From Limosilactobacillus oris (lineage in GTDB: Bacteria; Bacillota; Bacilli; Lactobacillales; Lactobacillaceae), in the NCBI RefSeq assembly GCF_025311495.1, contig NZ_CP104398.1, positions 1,426,001 to 1,490,000 of the forward strand: a stretch of 64,000 nucleotides of DNA, given 5' to 3'. A model generated the notes under the pieces. It made no database searches. It was given only the letters and a program-made list of their open reading frames with translations, and was not told where the DNA came from. Below, piece by piece: positions 1-9,827 of this stretch. Position 1 is the first letter of the stretch, and each line of letters opens with the position of its first letter. Made by a program: the position numbers and the translations under genes.

Positions 1-378
1 GCCCTGGTCCACTCGTTGGACTACGGGGTCGTTGAACAGCTGAAGCGGCTGGAACCACGGCTGCCGGTAATGTATATCCAGCCCTATAATTTTACCTATC
101 CGAATACCGCGGCTAACGGGTACTCGATGGAGTATTCGACCCTTACCTATGACTTCATTACGCTGGCCCATCTGCAGGGCAAACGGGTGTATGCTTGGAC
201 TGTCAATGAGCCGGCCATTATGATGCAAATGATGTATAAGAATGCCGATGGGATCATTACCGATAACCTGGCGGAATTGAACCGGCAAATCGCCGCTTAC
301 GAGGACCAGCGCAGCTATGCCCGGCAGCTCTTAAACTACATCCTAGTCGTGCCGACTAACACGGAGTTTGCGCCTTAA
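1..378 (+). CDS. Glycerophosphodiester phosphodiesterase, C-terminal part
   Basis: The reading frame is open from the first base, so only the last 125 residues are present. They match the end of the GDPD TIM barrel: a segment near QGKRVYAWTVNEP followed by NADGIITDNLAELNR is the usual final strand and loop. The family hydrolyses glycerophosphodiesters to glycerol-3-phosphate and an alcohol. The start, any N-terminal membrane domain and the catalytic His and Glu residues lie outside the window, so membrane-anchored and soluble forms cannot be told apart. Confidence 0.8.
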   Translation, partial: ALVHSLDYGVVEQLKRLEPRLPVMYIQPYNFTYPNTAANGYSMEYSTLTYDFITLAHLQGKRVYAWTVNEPAIMMQMMYKNADGIITDNLAELNRQIAAYEDQRSYARQLLNYILVVPTNTEFAP

Positions 379-458
379 CGGAATTTTAAGGACTTGCCCC
401 TAATAAAGTCAAACAAACGTTGTTAAAATAGCAAAAAGCACAAGGAGTTGGGAAAGCA

Positions 459-1079
459 ATGTCGATTTACGGGCCCTATGAAGAAACCCTTAATAATATC
501 CTGGCAGACGTTGAACAGCGGCTGGCGGAGTGGAATAACTACCAGCTGGCGGCTAACCAGCCCAAGCTGTATGAGCACTTGATCGGCCGGGTAAAGACAC
601 CCGCTAGCATGGCAGAAAAGTGCCGGCGGAAAGGCTACCCGGAGACTACGACGGCAGCCCTGCGTCAGTGCCGGGACGCGGTCGGGGTCCGGCTGGTCTG
701 CAACTTTATTAGCGACATTACCCGCTGCCTTTCCCTGATTGAGCAGGCGGACTGGTGTACGGTAGTTAAGAAAAAGGACTACATCACCAATGCCAAACCC
801 AACGGCTACCGGAGCTATCATCTGATTTTAGACGCGGTGGAACCATACGAGGACGTCGACGGTCAGCAACCCGGCCACTTCTTCGTGGAAGTACAGCTGC
901 GGACGATTGCCATGGACTCCTGGGCGAGCCTGGAGCATGAGATTAAATATAAGCACCACGTTGCCAACCCAGAGCGGTTCAGCAAGGAATTGAAGCGGTG
1001 CGCCGACCAGTTAGCGTCGTGTGACGTTCAGATGCAAACGATTCGGCAGCTGGTCCAGGAAGGAGAAGAGGATAAATGA
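459..1079 (+). CDS. relP: Small alarmone synthetase RelP (GTP pyrophosphokinase)
   Basis: This 206-residue protein is a single RelA/SpoT synthetase domain with no hydrolase, TGS or ACT domain. It would transfer pyrophosphate from ATP to GDP or GTP to make (p)ppGpp. Visible family blocks are GRVKTPASMAEKCRRKG, CNFISDI, KKKDYITNAKPNGYRSYHLI and VQLRTIAMDSWASLEHEIKYK. The FISDI, KPNGYRS and RTIAMDxWASLEH forms resemble RelP (YwaC/SasA) more than RelQ. The stop codon overlaps the ATG of the response regulator (ATGA), so the two are translationally coupled. The arrangement matches the relPRS operon known from Streptococcus mutans. AAGGAG lies about 13 bases before the ATG. Confidence 0.88.
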   Translation: MSIYGPYEETLNNILADVEQRLAEWNNYQLAANQPKLYEHLIGRVKTPASMAEKCRRKGYPETTTAALRQCRDAVGVRLVCNFISDITRCLSLIEQADWCTVVKKKDYITNAKPNGYRSYHLILDAVEPYEDVDGQQPGHFFVEVQLRTIAMDSWASLEHEIKYKHHVANPERFSKELKRCADQLASCDVQMQTIRQLVQEGEEDK

Positions 1080-1741
1080 AAATTCTGCTTGCGGAAGATG
1101 AGGCCCAGCTAGCCCGGGTGCTAAAGCTGGCGATGACCAGCAGCGGCTACCAGGTTGACGCGGTCGACAATGGACAGAAGGTTGTGGACCTAGCGGCGGC
1201 CAACGCCTACGATGTGATGATTTTAGATATCATGATGCCGGTCAAAAGCGGTCTGGACGCCCTTCGTGAATTACGGGCCCGTGGTGACCGCACCTACGTC
1301 ATCATGCTGACGGCGATGGCGGAGGAAGACGACCGGGTGACTGGCCTGGACACGGGGGCGGATGATTACCTGACCAAGCCTTTTTCGCTCAAGGAACTGC
1401 TGGCCCGCTTGCGGTCATTAGAACGGCGGGTCAAAAGCTATGATGACCAGGACCTGACCTTTGCCGACCTCCACCTCAATAGTGATGAGCAGGTGCTGGA
1501 AAGTCATAATTCTATCAGCCTGTCCCGAGAGGAAACCAAGATGCTCCAGTATCTGATTCATAATGCTGGAAAGGAGTTGCCGGCGGCCGACATTTTGCAG
1601 CGGGTGTGGGACGGTGACCAAGGCGCGGATGAAGAAGATGTCTGGATTAACATCTCCTACCTCCGTCACAAGCTGCAATCGATCCAATCGACGGCCGCGA
1701 TCGTTGGTAAAAAAGGTGGTCCATACCTACTAAAGGGGTGA
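1076..1741 (+). CDS. relR: OmpR-family response regulator (RelR-like)
   Basis: This 221-residue protein has a receiver domain (about residues 1-115) with acidic residues near ED8 and phospho-acceptor D51 in MILDIMMP, followed by a winged-helix DNA-binding domain (about 125-221). It lies between the alarmone synthetase and a histidine kinase, overlapping the former by four bases. In S. mutans the equivalent pair controls relP; the same job here is inferred from synteny. The symbol rests on gene order. Confidence 0.82.
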   Translation: MKILLAEDEAQLARVLKLAMTSSGYQVDAVDNGQKVVDLAAANAYDVMILDIMMPVKSGLDALRELRARGDRTYVIMLTAMAEEDDRVTGLDTGADDYLTKPFSLKELLARLRSLERRVKSYDDQDLTFADLHLNSDEQVLESHNSISLSREETKMLQYLIHNAGKELPAADILQRVWDGDQGADEEDVWINISYLRHKLQSIQSTAAIVGKKGGPYLLKG

Positions 1742-1747
1742 GTTGTG

Positions 1748-2995
1748 ATGATTCAGCATTTTCGCAAAAAATTTATCCTCATTTCAACCAGCGCGCTGCT
1801 AGTCGTAATTATCACGATTATCGGCAGCATTAGTGCTGTGACCTACTTTCAAGCGCAACAGGAGGTTAACTCTGTGTTGTCGATTCTGAGTGACAATCAG
1901 GGGCGGATGCCGGCCCGTCAGGTTCCCAGCCAGTCGAACTTCTTTCCCCAGCAGCGCTTTACACGGGAAAGCCTTTCCCAGTATCGCTACTTTAGTGCCA
2001 CAATTCCGCACAACGGCGACCCGATTCAGGTCGATAACCAGCACATCCTATCGGTGTCGGCGGCTACGATTCGGCAACTGGCGCAGCGTGTAGAACGGCG
2101 GAATAATGACCATGGTCAGGTCCTGTATAACAGCAACATGTATGCTTACCAGGTTCGGCGGATGGGCAAGTGCACGCTGGTCGTCTTTTTGGATGAGAGT
2201 TTGATGATGTCCCGTGCCCGTGAAATTATCAATCTGGGAGTCTTGCTGGGTGTGGTTAGCTTGGTCCTTTATACGATTATCCTGGTCCTCTTTTCCCGGC
2301 GCGCAATTCGGCCCATCATCGAGGCAGAGCAGCGGCAAAAGGAATTTATCACCAATGCTGGCCACGAGTTGAAAACGCCGTTGACGGTGATTTCTGCCAA
2401 CACCGAAATGCAGGAATTGACGAATGGGGAGACGGAACTAACGACCAGCACAAAGGAGCAGGTTAGCCGGATGACCAAGCTGATCAACTACCTGGTATCG
2501 CTCGCCCGCCTGCAGGAACAGCCGCGGATGAACATCGTCCCGGTCGACGCGAGCGCGGTGGTGGACAGGGCAGTGGCGGGCTTTAAGAACGTTGCGGCCA
2601 GTGCGGGCCACCGGTTTGAAGCGGCGGTCGCGCCCGCCATTACCGTGATGGCCGACGAAAACTACCTGTATGAGTTGGTCAGCATTCTGATTGATAACGC
2701 CAATAAGTACTGTGACCCCGATGGTACCGTTAGCGTTCAGCTCGCCACGGTCAAAAAGAACGCGGTCCTGACGGTTACCAACAGCTACGCGAAGGGCGCA
2801 CAAGTAAATACGAAGCGTTTTTTTGAGCGCTTTTACCGGGAAAACAAGGCCCGGACCCTGTCGAAGAAAGCGGGGTATGGAATTGGCCTGTCAATGGCGC
2901 AGACGATCGTTCACAACTTCAATGGCCGGATCAGTGCGAAGTACGCCGCTGGTCGGATTTCCCTAGTGGTGAGCTTCCGGCGGGTAACAAAGTAA
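1748..2995 (+). CDS. relS: Sensor histidine kinase (RelS-like)
   Basis: This 415-residue membrane kinase has a first TM segment at about residues 8-33, an extracytoplasmic loop of about 125 residues rich in Gln, Arg and Ser, and a second TM near 160-182. The HisKA box NAGHELKTPLT (His206) follows the second TM within about 20 residues, leaving no room for a HAMP domain. The ATPase domain shows DNANKY and GYGIGLSMAQ. GTG at 1745 is possible, but ATG 1748 is better spaced from the AAGGGGTGAG ribosome binding site. It is the last gene of the relP operon and ends at a strong terminator. Confidence 0.85.
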   Translation: MIQHFRKKFILISTSALLVVIITIIGSISAVTYFQAQQEVNSVLSILSDNQGRMPARQVPSQSNFFPQQRFTRESLSQYRYFSATIPHNGDPIQVDNQHILSVSAATIRQLAQRVERRNNDHGQVLYNSNMYAYQVRRMGKCTLVVFLDESLMMSRAREIINLGVLLGVVSLVLYTIILVLFSRRAIRPIIEAEQRQKEFITNAGHELKTPLTVISANTEMQELTNGETELTTSTKEQVSRMTKLINYLVSLARLQEQPRMNIVPVDASAVVDRAVAGFKNVAASAGHRFEAAVAPAITVMADENYLYELVSILIDNANKYCDPDGTVSVQLATVKKNAVLTVTNSYAKGAQVNTKRFFERFYRENKARTLSKKAGYGIGLSMAQTIVHNFNGRISAKYAAGRISLVVSFRRVTK

Positions 2996-2996
2996 T

Positions 2997-3030
2997 AAAA
3001 AACGCAAGCGATTCGTCGCTTGCGTTTTTT
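2997..3030. terminator. Bidirectional terminator between relS and guaC
   Basis: Perfect stem AACGCAAGCGA / TCGCTTGCGTT with a TTCG loop. It has A-runs on the left and T-runs on the right, so it serves both converging genes. Confidence 0.92.
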
Positions 3031-3036
3031 ATAGTC

Positions 3037-4011
3037 TTAGTAATCACCGTTCAAAATGGAGTTCTTGACGATAACGTAGTCGACCTTGCGAATCGCTTCC
3101 AGGTCGCGGCCACCAGCATAGGAAATCGATGACTGGAGGTCTTCTTGCATCTCCTGGAGCGTATCCTTGATGGAGCCGCGGAATGGGACCAGCATTTGTT
3201 TGCCTTCGACGTTCCGGTAGGCACCCTTCTGGACTTCCGAAGCGGAGCCCCAGTATTGCTTATACTGTTTGCCATCAATTGTAATTACGTGACCGGGAGA
3301 CTCGAGGTGACCGGCCAGCATGGAGCCAATCATGACCATTGAGGCCCCGAAGCGGACGGACTTGGCGATGTCCCCGTTGTGGCGGATTCCACCGTCCGCG
3401 ATGATTGGCTTCCGGGCAGCCTTGGCGCAGAGCCGGATTGCAGCCAATTGCCAGCCCCCGGTTCCGAAGCCGGTCTTGAGCTTGGTAATGCAAGCTTTGC
3501 CGGGGCCGACCCCGACCTTGGTCGCATCCGCGCCAGCGTTTTCTAAGTCCCGCACGGCTTCTGGAGTCGCAACGTTACCGGCAGTCACGAAGCTGGTCGG
3601 CAATTGCTTTTTGATGTACTGGATCATTTTAATAACAAAATCCGAATGACCATGGGCAACGTCAATCGTAATGTATTCTGGAACCGATTGTTCGGCCTTT
3701 AGCTGATCGATGAAGTTGTATTCAGCATCCTTGATGCCGACAGAAATGGAGGCAAATAGCTGCCGGTCATGCATCCGCTGAACAAAGGCCAGCCGGTCCT
3801 CGGGCTGGAAACGGTGCATGACGTAGTAGTAGCCGTTTTGCGCTAGCCAGACTGCTAAATCTTCGTCAATGACGCTTTCCATATTTGCCGGGACGACCGG
3901 GATCTTAAAGGTCCGCGGGCCAAACTGAATGCTGGTATCAGCCTCTTTCCTACTCTTGATCACACACTTATTCGGAATCAGTTGAATATCATCATAGTCG
4001 AACGTTTCCAC
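3037..4011 (-). CDS. guaC: GMP reductase
   Basis: This 324-residue NADPH-dependent enzyme converts GMP to IMP with loss of ammonia and links guanine salvage to the adenine branch. It belongs to the IMPDH/GMPR TIM-barrel family. The catalytic cysteine is C174 in [15 protein letters not shown], and the NMES and [14 protein letters not shown] segments are typical of the short GuaC2 type. It runs divergently from purA, with about 200 bases between the starts, so both directions of AMP/GMP interconversion sit side by side. Confidence 0.95.
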   Translation of the reverse strand: METFDYDDIQLIPNKCVIKSRKEADTSIQFGPRTFKIPVVPANMESVIDEDLAVWLAQNGYYYVMHRFQPEDRLAFVQRMHDRQLFASISVGIKDAEYNFIDQLKAEQSVPEYITIDVAHGHSDFVIKMIQYIKKQLPTSFVTAGNVATPEAVRDLENAGADATKVGVGPGKACITKLKTGFGTGGWQLAAIRLCAKAARKPIIADGGIRHNGDIAKSVRFGASMVMIGSMLAGHLESPGHVITIDGKQYKQYWGSASEVQKGAYRNVEGKQMLVPFRGSIKDTLQEMQEDLQSSISYAGGRDLEAIRKVDYVIVKNSILNGDY

Positions 4012-4081
4012 AATAACGGCTCCTTTTCGTTAAAAAATTCCGTTAGCTATTATGCACTAAACTTTGTCCCCCGTCAATGAT

Positions 4082-4126
4082 AATTTCGTACAATTTTGTC
4101 GATAATTTTAAAAATAGTTCGATTCA
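4082..4126 (+). promoter_or_regulatory. PurBox-like pair upstream of purA
   Basis: Two imperfect matches to the PurR box AWWWCCGAACWWT stand in opposite orientation: AATTTCGTACAAT at 4082-4094 and ATAGTTCGATTCA at 4114-4126, separated by 19 bases. Neither is exact. The support is that similar inverted pairs with an 18-base gap precede purE and purC in this window. Confidence 0.4.
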
Positions 4127-4129
4127 TTA

Positions 4130-4158
4130 TTGACCTTTAGGGTGAACTTCGGTAGGAT
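4130..4158 (+). promoter_or_regulatory. purA promoter
   Basis: TTGACC (4130-4135) and TAGGAT (4153-4158) are separated by exactly 17 bases, about 50 bases upstream of the purA start. Confidence 0.7.
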
Positions 4159-4208
4159 AGGGAAGTAAAAACGTCTTTTTACGAAAATAAACGATGAGGT
4201 GAAAATAA

Positions 4209-5504
<1,296 letters not shown>

Positions 5505-5510
5505 TTAAAA

Positions 5511-5556
5511 AATAAGTAAGGTTTTGGCCGTGGGGCTGAAACCTTTTCTTATTTCT
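5511..5556 (+). terminator. Terminator after purA
   Basis: AAGGTTT pairs with AAACCTT inside an outer AATAAG/CTTATT stem, followed by T-rich sequence. Confidence 0.75.
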
Positions 5557-5605
5557 GCCTAAAACGCGGTACAATATTACTAAATCAACAAAATGAGGGA
5601 TGAAG

Positions 5606-6403
5606 ATGGCAAACTTGACAATTACGGTGAGCCGGCACTACCTGGACTGGCCGCTCCACCAGACAATCAACCAGGCCGACCTGGTTCGGCAGCTTGGCGT
5701 GCACGTAACCGGCAGCAATGGAGAAGATTTGACGAACAAGCTCGTGATTAACTTGACCCAGGTCAACATTGACCAACAGGGTGAGTACCCGGTGATGCTG
5801 AGCGCGATGGATGCCACCGGGCAGACGGATCAGCAGAGCGTCACCCTGCACGTCCGTCCGGCGGAACAAGTTGGCAGTCGCCAGCAGGCCGCGGCTCCGG
5901 CACAACAGACAAAGGGCAAGAAACGGAACTGGTTGTTAGCAATTTTGGCAGTTATTATCCTCCTGCTGGTATGGTGGGGAGTGAGCGCTCATCACCGTGC
6001 CCAGCAGCAGGAACAGGCCGCTAATAATGCTCAGCAAAGCAGCCAGATTTCGGATAATTCCAGTAGCATCGCTAAGCTGAGTTCCGATAACCAAAAGTTA
6101 GCTAATCAGGTTGCCCAGCTGAAGGGCGCCGCCAAGCAATACCAAAAGGATCATGACCAGCAGGCCTTGAATGAGCGGTTGGATCAAATTCAGTCGCAAA
6201 ACCAGGAACTGCTTAACCAAACTCAAAACTCAACCACTAAGGAACACCTGAATGAGGTTACTAATGTTGTTAACCAGGTGCGGCAAGATCCGGATAACGG
6301 TGTTAGCGTTGTGAATGACCTGAAGAACCAGCCGGGCTTTAATCAAATTTGGACTACCGTTTCCCAGCGCCTGTCGACTTGGCTGAGTCGCTTTAGTAAT
6401 TAA
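5606..6403 (+). CDS. Membrane protein with N-terminal Ig-like domain and coiled coil
   Basis: I do not recognise this 265-residue protein. Residues 1-88 resemble a bacterial Ig-like fold (alternating strands ending in QQSVTLHV). A basic stretch KGKKRNW then leads into one TM helix (about 108-128), followed by a Gln/Asn/Ser-rich region with heptad-like spacing suggesting a coiled coil, and a short C-terminal domain. There is no signal peptide. Lys and Arg lie just before the TM, so the positive-inside rule puts the Ig-like domain in the cytoplasm and the coiled coil outside, an unusual layout. ATG 5606 is chosen because GAGG at 5594-5597 is too close to the in-frame ATG at 5600. It is a single gene between purA and pyrR. 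Confidence 0.7.
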   Translation: MANLTITVSRHYLDWPLHQTINQADLVRQLGVHVTGSNGEDLTNKLVINLTQVNIDQQGEYPVMLSAMDATGQTDQQSVTLHVRPAEQVGSRQQAAAPAQQTKGKKRNWLLAILAVIILLLVWWGVSAHHRAQQQEQAANNAQQSSQISDNSSSIAKLSSDNQKLANQVAQLKGAAKQYQKDHDQQALNERLDQIQSQNQELLNQTQNSTTKEHLNEVTNVVNQVRQDPDNGVSVVNDLKNQPGFNQIWTTVSQRLSTWLSRFSN

Positions 6404-6407
6404 ACGA

Positions 6408-6436
6408 TTGACAGTAGATTGGGAGCCAATTACAAT
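6408..6436 (+). promoter_or_regulatory. pyrR promoter
   Basis: TTGACA (6408-6413) and TACAAT (6431-6436) with 17-base spacing; the hexamers are near-consensus. Confidence 0.85.
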
Positions 6437-6450
6437 AAAATAAATAGTTT

Positions 6451-6535
6451 CCTTTAAGTGGCCCAGTGAGACCGGCAAGGACCGATGGAATGTTGTTCTC
6501 CGTTAGTTGCTTGTGCTGCTAACGGAGCTTTTTAG
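6451..6535 (+). promoter_or_regulatory. PyrR-binding attenuator leader of pyrR
   Basis: The RNA has a PyrR anti-antiterminator hairpin: an outer CCTT/AAGG stem around GGCCCAGTGAGACC, close to the consensus ARUCCNGNGAGGYU. An intrinsic terminator follows (CTCCGTTAG / CTAACGGAG then CTTTTT, 6499-6535), just before the ribosome binding site. PyrR with UMP bound would favour termination, so pyrR is autoregulated. Confidence 0.88.
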
Positions 6536-6557
6536 TTGGAAGAGAGAGTGGAATTAA

Positions 6558-7109
<552 letters not shown>

Positions 7110-7115
7110 GTAAGC

Positions 7116-7149
7116 AAAAAGCGGTCTAGCAATAGCTCGACCGCTTTTA
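7116..7149. terminator. Bidirectional terminator after pyrR
   Basis: AAAAGCGGTC pairs with GACCGCTTTT around a short loop. It serves pyrR and the converging gene on the minus strand. Confidence 0.88.
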
Positions 7150-7162
7150 CGTGTCGGGGAAT

Positions 7163-7176
7163 ATTTCCCGGGAAAT
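7163..7176. other. Noc-binding site (NBS), exact palindrome
   Basis: ATTTCCCGGGAAAT is an exact match to the nucleoid-occlusion binding site described for B. subtilis Noc. It overlaps the first base of the neighbouring minus-strand stop codon. A Noc gene is present at 24.7 kb. Confidence 0.7.
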
Positions 7177-7580
7177 TATTTTTCCTTCCAGTAACGGGCA
7201 TTGGTGAGGATTTGCCGGGAGCGTTCGTCAGCTGGTCGGTAACCCTTATTGAAGAGGTGCCGGAAGTACATCATGTTGTAGAAGAAGGCAAAAATGACGG
7301 AGGGAATTGGGAATTCCAACAGCCAGTTAAGGCCAAAGAACAGGGCCACCAGGGCGTAGTCCAGGTCTAAGACGATGATTAACAAGAAGTTGTAATAGTC
7401 GCCCCGAAAGAGTGCCGGTAGTGGGCCAAACCAGAGGGTCGTCCATGAGATTCCCACCTTGGCGATCCGGATGTCACCCTGATTATTAACAATCTTAGCG
7501 TAATTTGGTGGGAGGGGGAGATTATTCAAGTTAAACGGGTTTTGGTCATTATTATTGTTGTTGCCAAATGGGTTTTGCAT
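7176..7580 (-). CDS. DUF2628-like small membrane protein
   Basis: This 134-residue protein has an Asn-rich N-terminus (FGNNNNNDQNPFNLNN), a conserved-looking NPFxLPPNYAKIVNNQG region, a WTTLWFGPLPALFRGDYYNF segment and three hydrophobic stretches typical of DUF2628/HrgC-like proteins. Function is unknown. ATG 7580 follows AAGAG; a GTG at 7622 would add 14 residues but lacks a ribosome binding site. Confidence 0.65.
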   Translation of the reverse strand: MQNPFGNNNNNDQNPFNLNNLPLPPNYAKIVNNQGDIRIAKVGISWTTLWFGPLPALFRGDYYNFLLIIVLDLDYALVALFFGLNWLLEFPIPSVIFAFFYNMMYFRHLFNKGYRPADERSRQILTNARYWKEK

Positions 7581-7643
7581 ATCTCTTGTCCACTTCTTTC
7601 TGTTAAATAATAATGATAACACATTCGGGTGACTGACACTACT

Positions 7644-9035
7644 TTAGTGCCGGAGAGACAGCTTGACGACGGCTTCACAGCGGGCCGTCTGGGGCATCAT
7701 GTCAATGGGCTGGATGTAGTCAACGTGGTAGACGCTGGTTAGCCGCCGAAGATTACGGGCTAAGGAGGCCATTCCACAGGAAACGTAGGCAAATTTGCGG
7801 GGCTTGACCCGTAGAATCTGTTTAATCAGCTCGTCATCTAAACCGGTCCGCGGTGGATCAACGACGAGGGCGTCAAATTGCAACCCTTCATCGAGCCAGC
7901 GCGGTATCAGCTCTTCCGCCTTGCCAACTTCGTACTGGGCGTTGGCAATCCCGTTCAGCTTGGCATTGGCATTGGCGTCCGCGACGGCCTCAGGGATGAC
8001 TTCCATCCCCCGGACGGCCTTCACCCGGGAGGCCAGCGAAAGACCGATGGTACCAATCCCGGCATAGGCATCAATTAAGGTGTCTTCCGGGGCGAGTTCC
8101 AGAGCTTCAGCGGCCTGCTCGTAGAGGACCTCCGTTTGTTCCGGGTTCAGCTGGAGGAAGGACCGGGCGGAGAGTTCGAAGTCGAGCCCCATCAAACTTT
8201 CGGTGATGGTCTCCTTCCCTGCCAGGTGGATCATTTGCTCACCCCAGACAAGTGGCGTATCACCGGGATTGACATTTTGCATGACGGAAACGACCTCTGG
8301 CAGTTGCTGGGCAATCGCTTCCAGGAGGGGCCGCTTGTGAATCAGCTTGGGGGTATTGGTGATCAGGGTCAGTTGGAGTTCGCCGGTTGTCCAGGATTCA
8401 CGGACGACGATGGTCTTGATAATGCCGCTGTTGTGGTCTTCGTCGTAAACGGGGATTTGCAAGTCCTCAATCAATTGGACGACCGTCCGGACAACCTTCA
8501 TTGTCCGCGGCATTTGAACCGCACACTCCTGCATATCAACGAGGTCATGGCTGTTAGGCTTGTACAGACCCGCCGCCACGTGACCGTCCACCATCCGGAC
8601 CTGGAACTGAGCTTTGTTGCGGTAATGATATTCTTCCGGCGCCGCAATCGTCCGGCGAACGTCATATTTGCGGTAGCCGTATGGTTGAAACTTGGCGAGA
8701 CTATCAAGGACGACCTGCCGCTTAAAGGCTAGCTGCTGCGGGTAGGCGAGGTTTTCCAGCTCAAACCCGCCAGCAACATTGGTGTAGCTATCCCGCGGGG
8801 TGACCCGGTGACGGCTGCGCTTGCGGATACGGTGGATGGTTGCCTCTAAGAAGCGGGGATGAATACCGGTAACTTCGGCAACCACGACTTCGCCCGGGAG
8901 CGCGCCGGGAACAAAGCAAACCTTGTGCTTGTAGTAGCCAATTCCGTGCCCATTTACGCCCAAGCGGCGAATCGTCAGCGGGAAGCGCTCCCCAATGTTA
9001 ACTTCAACGTCCGTTTTTACTTGCTCTTTTGCCAT
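7644..9035 (-). CDS. rlmD: 23S rRNA (uracil-5-)-methyltransferase, RumA/RlmD family
   Basis: This 463-residue S-adenosylmethionine-dependent RNA methyltransferase has an N-terminal TRAM domain (about residues 10-70) and a C-terminal Rossmann domain. The catalytic cysteine is C420 in YVSCGMASL, and DALVVDPPRTG is the preceding substrate motif. The start MAKEQ at 9035 has GGAG 9 bases upstream; the frame runs open for 29 more codons without a better site. Which uridine or uridines it modifies is not visible; in B. subtilis the homologue RlmCD modifies two. Confidence 0.9.
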   Translation of the reverse strand: MAKEQVKTDVEVNIGERFPLTIRRLGVNGHGIGYYKHKVCFVPGALPGEVVVAEVTGIHPRFLEATIHRIRKRSRHRVTPRDSYTNVAGGFELENLAYPQQLAFKRQVVLDSLAKFQPYGYRKYDVRRTIAAPEEYHYRNKAQFQVRMVDGHVAAGLYKPNSHDLVDMQECAVQMPRTMKVVRTVVQLIEDLQIPVYDEDHNSGIIKTIVVRESWTTGELQLTLITNTPKLIHKRPLLEAIAQQLPEVVSVMQNVNPGDTPLVWGEQMIHLAGKETITESLMGLDFELSARSFLQLNPEQTEVLYEQAAEALELAPEDTLIDAYAGIGTIGLSLASRVKAVRGMEVIPEAVADANANAKLNGIANAQYEVGKAEELIPRWLDEGLQFDALVVDPPRTGLDDELIKQILRVKPRKFAYVSCGMASLARNLRRLTSVYHVDYIQPIDMMPQTARCEAVVKLSLRH

Positions 9036-9251
9036 GTTTTTACTCCGTTCATTATAATATCCCTTCATTTTACCATCTTCAGCCGGGGAGTGGGGATATG
9101 ATAAGACTAAGATTATAACCAAATCGTTGAAAAGTATCTATTAAGTGGAAAGAATGCTAATAATTAGCCTGCTTTGGTATCGCTGGTATTGAAATTATAG
9201 TAAAATGACAGTGTGAAATGTTACATAAATAATTATAAGGAAGTGACAAGT

Positions 9252-9827
9252 TTGAAGATTGCTGCGATTGCAGGATCCAATGCGAACCATTCTTATAATC
9301 GAATGCTGTTAGAGTACATCGCGAAGGACTTTCGCGACACTGACGATGTTGATGTGATTGACATTCGCAAGGTTCCACTGTTTAACGAAAACTACAAGGG
9401 CAAGACACCGGACGTGGTAGCTGATATTGACCGCCGGGTAGCTGCGGCCGATGCGGTGATTATTGCCAGTCCCGAATACAACCACTCAATTACCTCCGCG
9501 CTAAAGAGTATGGTAGAGTGGCTTTCTTATGAGCTGCACCCGTTGGAGAACAAGCCCGTTATGATTATCGGGGCTTCGACCCACGAGCAGGGTTCTTCCC
9601 GTTCACAGGTTCAACTGCGGGATATCTTGATTTCTCCTGGGGTCAACGCCCACGTCTTCCAGGGGGAAGAATTCTTTATGAGCAACGTTGCCAGCTTGAT
9701 GGATAAGGATGGCAACATTACTGACCCAGGGACAATCAAATTCCTCGAAAAGTGCATGCGGGAATTTAAACCCTACGCGGCGGCGATTAACGGGATGGTT
9801 GCGAAAAAGGAGGAGGCAAATAACTAA
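9252..9827 (+). CDS. NAD(P)H-dependent FMN reductase, short paralogue
   Basis: This 191-residue flavodoxin-like FMN reductase (PF03358 type) starts KIAAIAGSNANHSYNRMLL, the phosphate-binding loop for FMN, and shows SPEYNHSITSALKSMVEWL, the typical flavin ring loop. The start is TTG 9252, placed well behind AAGGAAGTGA; an upstream GTG at 9213 precedes that site and is rejected. It overlaps the next gene by one base (TAATG) and is clearly paralogous to that gene's N-terminal half. The pair may form a heterodimer, which is inference. Confidence 0.88.
   Translation: MKIAAIAGSNANHSYNRMLLEYIAKDFRDTDDVDVIDIRKVPLFNENYKGKTPDVVADIDRRVAAADAVIIASPEYNHSITSALKSMVEWLSYELHPLENKPVMIIGASTHEQGSSRSQVQLRDILISPGVNAHVFQGEEFFMSNVASLMDKDGNITDPGTIKFLEKCMREFKPYAAAINGMVAKKEEANN

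Noticed and set aside
8136-8732. 198-codon plus-strand frame
   Set aside because: It is antisense to rlmD, whose motifs and catalytic cysteine are clear; nothing recognisable in the translation.
9045-9062. Strong TATAAT box on the minus strand before rlmD as a promoter
   Set aside because: No acceptable -35 lies 16-18 bases upstream and the transcript start would fall on the ribosome binding site; left unlisted.
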